Notes under the pieces: model-generated
The model's input: only the letters and a program-made list of their open reading frames with translations
Databases searched by the model: none
Told to the model about the DNA's origin: nothing
Shown: one piece after another, positions 26,787 to 35,586 of the stretch
Layout of the letters: every line of letters starts with the position of its first letter
How positions within the stretch are numbered: the first letter of the stretch is position 1
Translations under genes and position numbers: made by a program
Assembly: GCA_937139605.1 (NCBI GenBank)
Contig: CAKZQG010000043.1
Location: forward strand, 1 to 64,000
Direction of reading: 5' to 3'
DNA: 64,000 nucleotides
From: an uncultured bacterium
GTDB taxonomy: Bacteria; DRYD01

Positions 26787-28076
26787 ATGAAAAGAAAATT
26801 AAGCATATTTTTAATTATCCTTTTAATTATAATTACAAAATCATTTAGCAATAATAATTTAGATACTAATAATTTAAAAGGAAACATTAACTATTTTATT
26901 AATCTTTTTTATCTGTATAATCCATATATTAGTAAATATGATTATTTAATTAAAGCAAATACTTACAATGCTAATAGCTTTTTATATTCCAATTCCTTTG
27001 AATACGGTTTTTCTTTATCTAATATACCTTATAAATACATATTACCTAATAAAGCTGAACCTATGACATCATATACCTTGATGTATTCTATTACAAATAC
27101 CAACAAAAATAAAATAAATTCTAATATTAATTATATTTTAAAACAGAACGATATTATCCAATATGATAAATCAATATACATACTTGAATCTACTTATCAA
27201 ATAAAAAAGAACTTAATAAACATATATTTCCTAAATAATAAAAAAGAAATACTAAATAATATTTTAGATGAATTCTTAAAAATAAAAGAACTAACTTCCT
27301 TAGATTATACTTATAATAAATCAAAGTTATCGGATATATTAATAATCGATAAAGAAATAACATCCTTAAATACTGAAATAAATTCAATAAACTTAGAACT
27401 AAATAATAATATTCAAACAATATATTCTTTTATACCTTTAAACGATTTAGAAAACAAAATAAACAAAATCCTAAATAAATTTTATAATAACATAGATTTA
27501 AATTTAATAGATAATATCATTAATAACTACAATCCAAATAATTTAGATGAAATATATAATAATCCCTATCTAATTAAATTCCAAAAAGAAAAAGAGTTAA
27601 TTTATTATGAAATATATAAAGAATCAAGCGCTAAATTACCGGATAATAAATTCTCTATAGAGTACTCTATAAGACCTCACTTAGATCATATGTTTATGCT
27701 AAAATATTCAATAATGTTTGAAAATAAAAACATCTCTATAAATAAAATTAGAGCTCTTTATGAAAAAATAAATTCAATAAACTCAGAATACACAAACCAA
27801 TCCCTTAAATTCAAAATATACTATAACTACATTATACTACAATTAAAAGATTCTAAAATATTATTATCAAATTTAACAAATGAAGAAAAAAAACAAGAAA
27901 AATATATTGAATCTCTAAAACTTGAATATATTTACAATAAATCAAAAATATTAGAAATTTATTTAGCTTATAAAGAATTACTTAATATTAAATTAAAAAG
28001 AAACGAATTAGAAAATAAGATCTTTGATTTCTTAGTAGATTTACAGTACCTAAAAGGAGTGATAAATTATGAATAA
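26787..28076 (+). CDS. CusC-like outer-membrane efflux channel
   Basis: 429 residues with a signal peptide (residues 5-20, cut near SFS) and the long-helix pattern of TolC-type channels. It is very Asn/Ile/Lys-rich and diverged: LDYTYNKSKLSDILIIDKEI in the first repeat and LKLEYIYNKSKILEIYLAYK in the second mark the two equivalent helix ends. It would form the outer-membrane exit of the metal pump. It overlaps the adaptor gene by 8 nt, which fixes it as part of the same operon. A GGCAGGTG site precedes the ATG. Confidence 0.75.
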   Translation: MKRKLSIFLIILLIIITKSFSNNNLDTNNLKGNINYFINLFYLYNPYISKYDYLIKANTYNANSFLYSNSFEYGFSLSNIPYKYILPNKAEPMTSYTLMYSITNTNKNKINSNINYILKQNDIIQYDKSIYILESTYQIKKNLINIYFLNNKKEILNNILDEFLKIKELTSLDYTYNKSKLSDILIIDKEITSLNTEINSINLELNNNIQTIYSFIPLNDLENKINKILNKFYNNIDLNLIDNIINNYNPNNLDEIYNNPYLIKFQKEKELIYYEIYKESSAKLPDNKFSIEYSIRPHLDHMFMLKYSIMFENKNISINKIRALYEKINSINSEYTNQSLKFKIYYNYIILQLKDSKILLSNLTNEEKKQEKYIESLKLEYIYNKSKILEIYLAYKELLNIKLKRNELENKIFDFLVDLQYLKGVINYE

Positions 28077-29493
28077 TAATAAAAACCAAAAATTATTTCC
28101 TTTAATAATAATCATTTTAACAATAATAATTGTTTTTATAATATTTTTTTCAAGCTGTAAAGCAGATAAAAACAATTTAAAAGAAAATCCAAAAAAAGAA
28201 AATTCCATTAAAAATGTAATATACACTTGTCCTATGCATCCTGATATTAAACAAGATAAACCAGGTGATTGCCCCATATGTGGTATGAAATTAGTTCCTA
28301 TCAATCAATCTGATAAAAACACTTATAAACATAAAGATAATACTACCAGCATAATATATACCTGTCCTATGCATCCTGATATTAAACAAGATAAACCAGG
28401 TGATTGCCCCATATGTGGTATGAAATTAGTTCCTATTAGCAACAAAACTACTACTACTTTAGCAACTTCAAATAATTTAACTGATTCAAACAATTTAACA
28501 ACTTCAACTAATTTAACTTCTCCCACTCATACTGGACATTCTAATTTAACTGATACTAAATTTAATAATAAACTATCTTTTGATAATACAATAAAAATTA
28601 ATTATGATATCAAGCTATACAAGGCAAAATATTTAACATTAAAAAATGAAATAAAATTTAATGGATACACCGCAATAAATGAGTCTAATAAGAAGTCATT
28701 ATCATTAAATACAGATGTATGGATAAAAGACACATATAATTTATTTAAAGGCAAATATATAAGAAAAGGTGAGCCTATTTTAAAAATTTATAGCCTAGAA
28801 ATAGAACAAACTAAAAAAGAATTAGAATTAGTAAAAGATAATCCTAAATTAAAAGAAATTGTTTTAAAAAAATTAAATTATTTAAGAATAAGTTCTTACG
28901 GGGATATAGATTCTGATAATATAATAAGATCCCCTTATGATTGTATATTAATAGAAAAACAAGCAAATGAAGGAGATTTAATTAAAGCTAATCAAAGTAT
29001 TTATACTTTTATAATAAACCCTGAAACTTGGATAATAGCAGAGATACCAGTAAGTTATCTAAAAGATATTTACATAGGCAAAAGAGTTTTAGTAAAAACA
29101 TACAATGGGGATTCTTTTTATTCTAAAATAGATTACATCTTTCCCAATTCGGATTTTGAGAGTAAAACTATAAAAGTAAGAATAAAATATTCGTTAAAAG
29201 ATAGCCAAATAATATTACCCTGGAACTTACCATTAGAAATATCAATACTAAAAACAAAAACAGCTATCTTTGTTCCAATAGATAGCATAATAAACAAGGG
29301 AGATAAAAAAATAGTGTTTAAGAAAATTGATAATAACGTTTTCAAGCCTGTATATATAAAAGTTAATGAATATTTTGTTTATAATGATGAGGGATATTAT
29401 GAAGTAGTAGAGGGATTAAAAGAAGGTGATGAAATAGCATATAGTGGCGTATTCTTATTAGATAGTGAAGCAAGAATAAAAGGAATCTACTAA
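28069..29493 (+). CDS. CusB-like adaptor with two heavy-metal-binding (HMBD) modules
   Basis: 474 residues. An N-terminal anchor ends in FFSSC (possible lipobox). Two tandem HMBD modules follow (about residues 51-77 and 96-122), each with YTCPMHPDI and GDCPICGMKLVPI, i.e. the C-x-M-H and C-x-x-C-G-M metal ligands. A His/Thr-rich linker leads into the membrane-fusion core: IRSPYDCILIEKQANEGDLI, beta-barrel, and a final EVVEGLKEGDEI. Such adaptors pass Cu(I)/Ag(I) to the CusA pump. The two modules share 74 identical bases, so the second arose by recent duplication. Confidence 0.88.
   Translation: MNNNKNQKLFPLIIIILTIIIVFIIFFSSCKADKNNLKENPKKENSIKNVIYTCPMHPDIKQDKPGDCPICGMKLVPINQSDKNTYKHKDNTTSIIYTCPMHPDIKQDKPGDCPICGMKLVPISNKTTTTLATSNNLTDSNNLTTSTNLTSPTHTGHSNLTDTKFNNKLSFDNTIKINYDIKLYKAKYLTLKNEIKFNGYTAINESNKKSLSLNTDVWIKDTYNLFKGKYIRKGEPILKIYSLEIEQTKKELELVKDNPKLKEIVLKKLNYLRISSYGDIDSDNIIRSPYDCILIEKQANEGDLIKANQSIYTFIINPETWIIAEIPVSYLKDIYIGKRVLVKTYNGDSFYSKIDYIFPNSDFESKTIKVRIKYSLKDSQIILPWNLPLEISILKTKTAIFVPIDSIINKGDKKIVFKKIDNNVFKPVYIKVNEYFVYNDEGYYEVVEGLKEGDEIAYSGVFLLDSEARIKGIY
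28228..28436. repeat. Internal 135-bp-spaced duplication encoding the two HMBD modules
   Basis: 28228-28301 and 28363-28436 are identical over 74 bases and stay in frame (45 codons apart). The spacer between them has diverged, so selection or recent gene conversion keeps the modules alike. Confidence 0.9.
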
Positions 29494-29543
29494 ATTTATT
29501 AAATTTCACTAAATAATTTACCCAAATAAAGTGAGGTGTGTTT

Positions 29544-32500
29544 ATGATAAAATTCTTAGTTAATAATTCCTTCGTTTTTGTATTTATATCCATCATTCTG
29601 TTTTTTTATTCCATTATTGATTTATTTATCTTAAAGAATTTAAGAATAGATGTTATCCCTGATTTAAGTGATAAGCAAGTTATAATATATACAGAATATA
29701 TGGGGCAAACTCCACAAATAGTACATGATCAAGTTAGCTATGTAATAGCATCAAATATGATGGGCTTACCTGGAGTGAAATCCGTTAGAAGCTATAGCAT
29801 GCCTAATTTCTCATTAGTTTATGTTATATTTAATGATAATATAGATATTTATTACGCAAGGAATAGAGTTTTAGAGAGACTAAATACTTTGAACTTACCT
29901 AACGGAGTTACCCCACTCTTAGGGCCTGACGCTACGGGAGTAGGCTGGGCTTATCAATATGTTATTATATCCAATACTAAAAATCTTTCAGAATTATGGG
30001 ATTTCCAAAATTTTTATCTAAAATACATCCTATTATCTTTACCAAATGTTTCAGAAGTAGCTTCTGTAGGAGGATATCAAAAAGAATTTAGAATATTTAT
30101 AGATCCATATAAATTATATCAATATAAAATAAGCTTAAAAGATATAGTTAATTCAATTGAAAGTAATAATATAAGTGGTAGCGGAAAATACTTAGAAATA
30201 TCAGAAAAACAAGTCCTAATAAACACAAACGGATATATTAAATCAATAAACGATATTATGAAAATTAAGGTTAATAATTTTTTAAAATTAAGGGATATAG
30301 CATATATTTCAGAAGTTCCTGCATTAAGGATGGGAGTAGCTGATTACAATGGAGATGGCCAAGTAGTGGGTGGAATAGTTGTAATAAGATATTCCGCAGA
30401 TACATATAAAACCCTTGAATTAATTAAACAAAAAATTAATGAAATTTCACAAAAATTAAAAGATATCCAGATTATCCCAGTATATGATAGAAGCATATTA
30501 ATAGAAGAAACTATAAAAGGATTATTTAAAGATATCATTAAAGAAATGATAATAACTATAATTGTAGTTTCTATATTTTTATATAGTTTAAGAGGGTCTT
30601 TGATTATCTTGTATTTTATGTTATTTAGTACAGTAATTGGGTTATATATTTTTAATTTTAGTGGGATAAATTCTAATATAATGAGTTTAGGTGGAGTTAT
30701 GTTAGCTATAGGTACAATGATAGACGCCGGAATCGTTATAACAGAAAACTACTACAGAAATAAAAATAATTATTTACTTATAAATACGTATTTAACAAAA
30801 ATTTACCCCCAATTTATATATAACATCTTTTTAAAAACGGATTACAAAAAAATAAATAGTAGCTTAAATTTATTAGCTCTAGATGTTTCTTTTAAAGAAG
30901 TAGGGATCCCCATTTTTAATGCTTTATTAATTGTAGCCTTATCATTTCTACCGTTTATGTTTTTACATGGACAAACAGGTAAATTATTCTCCCCATTAGT
31001 AATAACTAAAACTTTATTAATGCTTATAGGAGCATTATTCTCCATTTTCTTAGTTATTCCATTAATAAAGATCATTTCACCTATCACTAATAAATTTATT
31101 CTAAAAATAAAAGAAGAATTAATAAATATAATATTTGAGAAAATATACGAAATAATTTTTAAGATAGTAATGAAATTATGGGTAGTTTTTGCTGTTATAC
31201 CTATTTTAGCATGGTTTTTATTTTTTAATTATATAAGTAGTTTAAAAACAGAGTTTATGCCGTATTTAAGAGAATATACTTTAATGTATATGCCAACAAC
31301 TATACCAAGTATATCAATTGATACCGCTTATAAAATACTACAATATCAAGACAAAATAATAAAAAGCGTATATGAAGTTGATAAGGTTTTTGGGAAAGCA
31401 GGTAGAGCTAATTCTGCAACTGATCCTGCTCCATTATCCATGATTGAAACTATTATAACATTAAAACCTAAAGACCAATGGCGAAAAAATTTAACCTATG
31501 AAGATATTATAAATGAACTAGATTCTAAATTACAGATCCCTGGAGTAGTAAATGGTTGGACCCAACCAATAAAAGGTAGAATAGATATGGTAACAACAGG
31601 CATAAGAACACCCTTAGGAATAAAAATTTATTCAGATAACTTAGATAACTTATTTAATATGTCAATTAAAATAGAAAATAATCTAAAAAAATTAGATGAA
31701 TTTATAACGGTATATGCTGAAAAAAGCGCTATTCATCCATACTTAGTAATAAATTACAACCGAGATAAATTATTCCAATACAATCTTAATATTAATGATA
31801 TCCAAGAATATTTTGATTATTTATTTTTAAATAAACCAGTTAGTACAGTAATAGATGGTATAAAAAGATATAATATCTCCTTAAGTGTAGATGAAAATTA
31901 TAAAAATAATCTCCTTAATTTTCCATTATATATTAATAATGAAATTATAAGATTAAGTGACGTATGTGATATAAAATTCCAAGAGAGTTTTTCAGAGATA
32001 AAATTTGAAAACGGTTTTTTTGTTAATTATATCTATTTGGTTCCTAAAAAAGGGGTTGATTTAAATTTACTAATAAAAAAGATAGATAAAGTTTTAAATG
32101 ATTTATTAACAAAAGAAAATGGCACATATTTTTATGAATATAGTGGGGATTTTAAGTACTGGTTGGATACTATAAACAGTCTAAAATTAGTACTACCCTT
32201 AGTTTTTATAATTATAGTTTTATTGGTTTATATAACATTTAATGATATAAAGGATGTTTTATTAGTATTTTACTTATTACCTTGTTCATTAATAGGAAGT
32301 GTAATTATAATGAAATTATTAAATTATAATTTATCAGTAGCAAGTATAGCAGGGATAGTAGCAACCTTAGGAATTTCTGTTGAAATGCTAATCATAATGA
32401 TATTATATATAAAAAACAGTTTAAAATATGCAAAAGATATAAAGCAAGGGATATTTGAGGGAGCAGTAAAAAGAGTAAGACCTAAATTAATGACTGCTAT

Positions 32501-32702
32501 TGTAATAATAGCTTCACTAACTCCGATTTTATACAGTCAAGAAATGGGTAGCGAAGTATTATCTAAGATAGTAGCCCCGATGATAGGAGGAACTATCTCC
32601 TCTTTTATAACCGCCTTAATTTTCATACCACCTATCTATTTATTATTAAACATTAAAAAAACATTAAAAATATCTCAAAAGAAATTGTTAAAAATTAGTT
32701 AA
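29544..32702 (+). CDS. Heavy-metal efflux RND pump, CusA/CzcA family
   Basis: 1052 residues, the normal RND length, with two six-helix blocks separated by large periplasmic loops. Family motifs include the HME signature TMIDAGIVITEN, GRANSATDPAPLSMIET and GRIDMVTTGIRTPLGIK. The Met in PAPLSM and the Met in RIDM correspond to the copper-relay methionines of E. coli CusA (M573, M623 region), which argues for Cu(I)/Ag(I) over Zn/Co. It exports metal with proton exchange through the CusB/C partners encoded just upstream. GTG 29538 is in frame but lies in the GTGAGGTG ribosome site, so ATG 29544 is chosen. Confidence 0.92.
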   Translation: MIKFLVNNSFVFVFISIILFFYSIIDLFILKNLRIDVIPDLSDKQVIIYTEYMGQTPQIVHDQVSYVIASNMMGLPGVKSVRSYSMPNFSLVYVIFNDNIDIYYARNRVLERLNTLNLPNGVTPLLGPDATGVGWAYQYVIISNTKNLSELWDFQNFYLKYILLSLPNVSEVASVGGYQKEFRIFIDPYKLYQYKISLKDIVNSIESNNISGSGKYLEISEKQVLINTNGYIKSINDIMKIKVNNFLKLRDIAYISEVPALRMGVADYNGDGQVVGGIVVIRYSADTYKTLELIKQKINEISQKLKDIQIIPVYDRSILIEETIKGLFKDIIKEMIITIIVVSIFLYSLRGSLIILYFMLFSTVIGLYIFNFSGINSNIMSLGGVMLAIGTMIDAGIVITENYYRNKNNYLLINTYLTKIYPQFIYNIFLKTDYKKINSSLNLLALDVSFKEVGIPIFNALLIVALSFLPFMFLHGQTGKLFSPLVITKTLLMLIGALFSIFLVIPLIKIISPITNKFILKIKEELINIIFEKIYEIIFKIVMKLWVVFAVIPILAWFLFFNYISSLKTEFMPYLREYTLMYMPTTIPSISIDTAYKILQYQDKIIKSVYEVDKVFGKAGRANSATDPAPLSMIETIITLKPKDQWRKNLTYEDIINELDSKLQIPGVVNGWTQPIKGRIDMVTTGIRTPLGIKIYSDNLDNLFNMSIKIENNLKKLDEFITVYAEKSAIHPYLVINYNRDKLFQYNLNINDIQEYFDYLFLNKPVSTVIDGIKRYNISLSVDENYKNNLLNFPLYINNEIIRLSDVCDIKFQESFSEIKFENGFFVNYIYLVPKKGVDLNLLIKKIDKVLNDLLTKENGTYFYEYSGDFKYWLDTINSLKLVLPLVFIIIVLLVYITFNDIKDVLLVFYLLPCSLIGSVIIMKLLNYNLSVASIAGIVATLGISVEMLIIMILYIKNSLKYAKDIKQGIFEGAVKRVRPKLMTAIVIIASLTPILYSQEMGSEVLSKIVAPMIGGTISSFITALIFIPPIYLLLNIKKTLKISQKKLLKIS

Positions 32703-32760
32703 AAAATAGTTAATAAAATGTAAATAGAGCCTAAAAATCACTAATTTTAGTAACATTTTT

Positions 32761-32798
32761 TTAACAATTTTTATTTAAAAATCGTTATAATATATAAT
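32761..32798 (+). promoter_or_regulatory. Promoter of the EF-hand protein gene
   Basis: TTAACA at 32761-32766 and overlapping TATAAT boxes at 32786-32791 and 32793-32798, then AAAAAGGAGGTG and an ATG at 32820. The TTAACA-to-TATAAT spacing (19 bp) is long, so the -35 is less certain than the -10. Confidence 0.55.
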
Positions 32799-32819
32799 GT
32801 AAAAAGGAGGTGAATATAT

Positions 32820-33842
32820 ATGAATAGGATAATCATTGCTCTTTTAATAGCATTTATAACGATAAGTATAGCTTTAGCAGGAATCAAAAAAGGAGATATC
32901 CAAAAAGATTTCCACTATGATCAAACTATAACTAAAAATATTAATATAAATAAGCTAATAGAAGAATATTATGGTCATTATAATGGGACAAATACATGGA
33001 GCGAAGAATTTAAAAACGCAATGAAACAAAGAGCATTAGATTTACTAAATGACAATAATATTAATCAGATTGTATCAGCTGAAATATTTGCTGCATTAGG
33101 GGTTAATGGGTTTGTATTTAATATAAATCCTTCTCAGCCACAATTTGATCAATTCTATTTTCCTGGAAGAGAAACAGTTGGCTACGTATTAGCCTCAAGA
33201 GATACTAATGGTAGCTATTTTATGGACATAGCAGAAGGCGATGTAAGCATAAGAATAGAAGGAGCAATAAGTGGCGAAGTAAAAGCAAAAGTAACAGCTA
33301 CTCATAACATCAGCCCATTAGTAATAGACTTAGATCAAAATAATATAATAGATACTTATAACAAAAGTAATTTCTCTAAACCAGTAGCATCTAAAGAGGA
33401 TTTTCAAAAAAGGAACTGGATAAGTATGGATATCTTAGGTGATGGAGTTATAAGAGTAGTAGAAAAATTAGGACCAAATGATGGATTATTATTTACCACT
33501 AATGATATAAACAAAATAATTAATAGAGGATATATAACAGGTAAAGAATTATTTGGACAATCTGATGGATTTAAAAATGGATTTGAAAAAATGAAACTAC
33601 TTGATAAAGATAATAATAATATAATAGAAGGCAAAGAACTAAATAATGTATATGTATGGCAAGATAAAAATCAAGATGGAAAAGTCCAAGAAAATGAAAT
33701 TCTTAACTCCAAAGATATAAATTTAACAAGAATTAATCTTAACTATAATTCTAAAATGATGAGCACAGCTACTATGAATGGAAAAACTACGATAGTATGG
33801 GACTGGTATCCTGCAACCTTAGATGTAAAATTCTCAAAATAA
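32820..33842 (+). CDS. Secreted protein with RTX-toxin-type calcium/EF-hand module
   Basis: 340 residues with a clear signal peptide (cut near ALAG, residue 21). The C-terminal half follows, piece by piece, a module seen near the end of many large RTX proteins. It contains LVIDLDQNNIID, a DGLLFTTNDIN segment, ITGKELFG, NGFEKMKLLDKDNNNIIEG, VWQDKNQDGKVQENEIL and INLNYNSKM. Two of the loops (DKDNNNIIEGKEL and DKNQDGKVQENE) are EF-hand-like Ca2+ sites. Glycine-rich RTX nonapeptides are absent, so it is a stand-alone version of the module. It has its own promoter, a perfect AAGGAGGTG site and its own terminator, which suggests strong independent expression. Confidence 0.75.
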   Translation: MNRIIIALLIAFITISIALAGIKKGDIQKDFHYDQTITKNININKLIEEYYGHYNGTNTWSEEFKNAMKQRALDLLNDNNINQIVSAEIFAALGVNGFVFNINPSQPQFDQFYFPGRETVGYVLASRDTNGSYFMDIAEGDVSIRIEGAISGEVKAKVTATHNISPLVIDLDQNNIIDTYNKSNFSKPVASKEDFQKRNWISMDILGDGVIRVVEKLGPNDGLLFTTNDINKIINRGYITGKELFGQSDGFKNGFEKMKLLDKDNNNIIEGKELNNVYVWQDKNQDGKVQENEILNSKDINLTRINLNYNSKMMSTATMNGKTTIVWDWYPATLDVKFSK

Positions 33843-33895
33843 AATATATTAGTAATTAAATAAATGAAAATTTAATAAAGTATAGAATAATTATA

Positions 33896-33928
33896 GGGAG
33901 GGAAAAAATTCCCTCCCTTTTTATTTTG
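33896..33928 (+). terminator. Strong intrinsic terminator
   Basis: GGGAGGG (33896-33902), an AAAAAATT loop and CCCTCCC (33911-33917), followed by TTTTTATTTTG. It is the clearest terminator in the window and closes the EF-hand gene. Confidence 0.92.
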
Positions 33929-33992
33929 TTCTCTATTAGTTTTTATAAAAATAATAAAAATACATATATTTATTAAAAAGGAGGTCAGAATC

Positions 33993-35120
33993 ATGAGGAA
34001 TTTTTCTAAAATAATTTCCTTCGTAATCTCACTTGCTTTCCTATTTTTAATTCTTTACTCTTCCATTTTAATTTTAGCTTTTGGAGATGAAAATAATAAT
34101 ATTAAAGAAATATTTAAAATTGATAAATATGAAATAATAGGTAATAATAATGAAATAGATGAGAAAAAATTTTATGTAGCTGGTTTTAATGATATGTCCA
34201 ATAAAATATTAGCAATAGCTCCTATAGTAGATATTAATTTAAAAAAACAAGATAAAAACTACAGGTTATATTTTATATCAATTACTGAAAATCCTAAAAT
34301 AGAAAAAATAGACATCCCACTTTTTAATATCCAACAGTATATATTTTACAATAATAAACTGTACTTAATAGGAAATAATCTAACAACACTTGCTGCTCTC
34401 GATTTAAATAAAAATTCTTTTGATATATTAACACAAGTTGAAATAGGGAAACCATCTTTTAGATATTTTGGATTAATATGGTTAGAAAATAATTCATTAT
34501 TTGTACCAGGTTATAAAATGGACGAAAAACAATTCTCTGAAGATACATTTATCTACAAATTAAATATTGAAAATAATAAAGTAAATTTTATAAATACTAA
34601 TTTCAATTTAACCAAAATAGAAAAAGAACAAAAACCTATAGAATTAGTTATTTTAAATTCAGAAAAGATAGCTTTATTAAAACAAGAAATAGATAAAAAA
34701 AATAACAAGATATCTTTAATAACAATTGATAAAAATTATAAAATTAAAGAAATAGAAACAGGGGATACCTTTGGTGGATTAGCTTTTTCTAATAACTACC
34801 TATTATATTCATTTAAACAAAAAAATAGGATACTTTATTCTTTATATGATTTTAATAATGAGCAAACATTTATTAAAAATGAATTTAATGTTCCATTAAT
34901 GTACCCATTTATCTCCAAAAATTCTAATATAATTATTTTTAGTAACTATAATCCTAAAACCAACAAAATGGACACTTACTTAGGGAAAAAAGATAATAAT
35001 TATAAATTAAACAAAATTATAGAAAAAGCAGATTTAGGATATATAAAAGTTTCTAAAGATGGAGAATATTTCCTTATTTTTAACATCAAAGGATACTTAA
35101 CTTTATTTAAAGTTAATTAA
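33993..35120 (+). CDS. Exported hypothetical protein, beta-propeller-like
   Basis: 375 residues with a long hydrophobic signal (about residues 8-30, possible cut near LAFG). The rest is beta-rich with regularly spaced short strands and turns (LYLIGNNLTTLAALDLNKN, SLFVPGYKMDEK, DTYLGKKDNNYKL, YIKVSKDGEYFLIFN). This is like a seven-bladed propeller with WD/NHL-type blades, though no repeat is clean enough to name. The start has an AAAAGGAGG site. It sits between a strong terminator and a decayed gene, so it is probably monocistronic. I do not recognise a family. Confidence 0.6.
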   Translation: MRNFSKIISFVISLAFLFLILYSSILILAFGDENNNIKEIFKIDKYEIIGNNNEIDEKKFYVAGFNDMSNKILAIAPIVDINLKKQDKNYRLYFISITENPKIEKIDIPLFNIQQYIFYNNKLYLIGNNLTTLAALDLNKNSFDILTQVEIGKPSFRYFGLIWLENNSLFVPGYKMDEKQFSEDTFIYKLNIENNKVNFINTNFNLTKIEKEQKPIELVILNSEKIALLKQEIDKKNNKISLITIDKNYKIKEIETGDTFGGLAFSNNYLLYSFKQKNRILYSLYDFNNEQTFIKNEFNVPLMYPFISKNSNIIIFSNYNPKTNKMDTYLGKKDNNYKLNKIIEKADLGYIKVSKDGEYFLIFNIKGYLTLFKVN

Positions 35121-35129
35121 ACTATATTA

Positions 35130-35450
35130 TGAATAATTAATCCTAATAATATCTTTAACAAGGTTATAAACTCTACCTATTTATCCCACCTTATTAAAGT
35201 TATTTTTAAAGCGCTTTTTATAATATCCTTTTTACTAACTTCATGCATATACTTAATACAACAACATTATGGTAAGATTTCCTTGCCTTCAATACTCTAG
35301 CTATCAAATGATAAGAACCACCAGTTAATAAAATCACAAATCCTTTGCTTATTCCCTCAATAATAGAATAAATTGCAGTGCATTTATATTTTATCTCCTT
35401 CTATTTCTAAAAATCTCTTCTTTGTCCTTCTTTTAATAAAACTCTATCTT
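35130..35450 (-). pseudogene. Ruined copy of the Gly-rich hydrophobic gene at 10.2-10.6 kb (copy 2)
   Basis: Read on the minus strand in several frames, this 466-nt gap gives successive matches to copy 1. FLEIEGDKI matches FVRIEGDKV, SIIEGISKGFVILLTGGSYH matches SFVEGLLKGAGVVVTGGAYP, RVLKA matches GALKA, and GRVYNLVKDIIRI matches GGVYNVVKDAIRT. The order is kept, but frames change and stops intervene. The middle hydrophobic part is shortened. It is clearly a dead paralogue. Nothing else is visible in the gap except an AT-rich stretch before the EIIC gene. Confidence 0.6.
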
Positions 35451-35586
35451 ATCTACTATTTATTTTTATAATCTTTAAAATCATTTTTTTAAATAAAATT
35501 TATTATTGATTTTAATTTTTCTTAACTTTGCTATTTTAGTTTATCCTTTTTAAAGGATTTTATTTTATTAAATTTAATAAAAAAAT

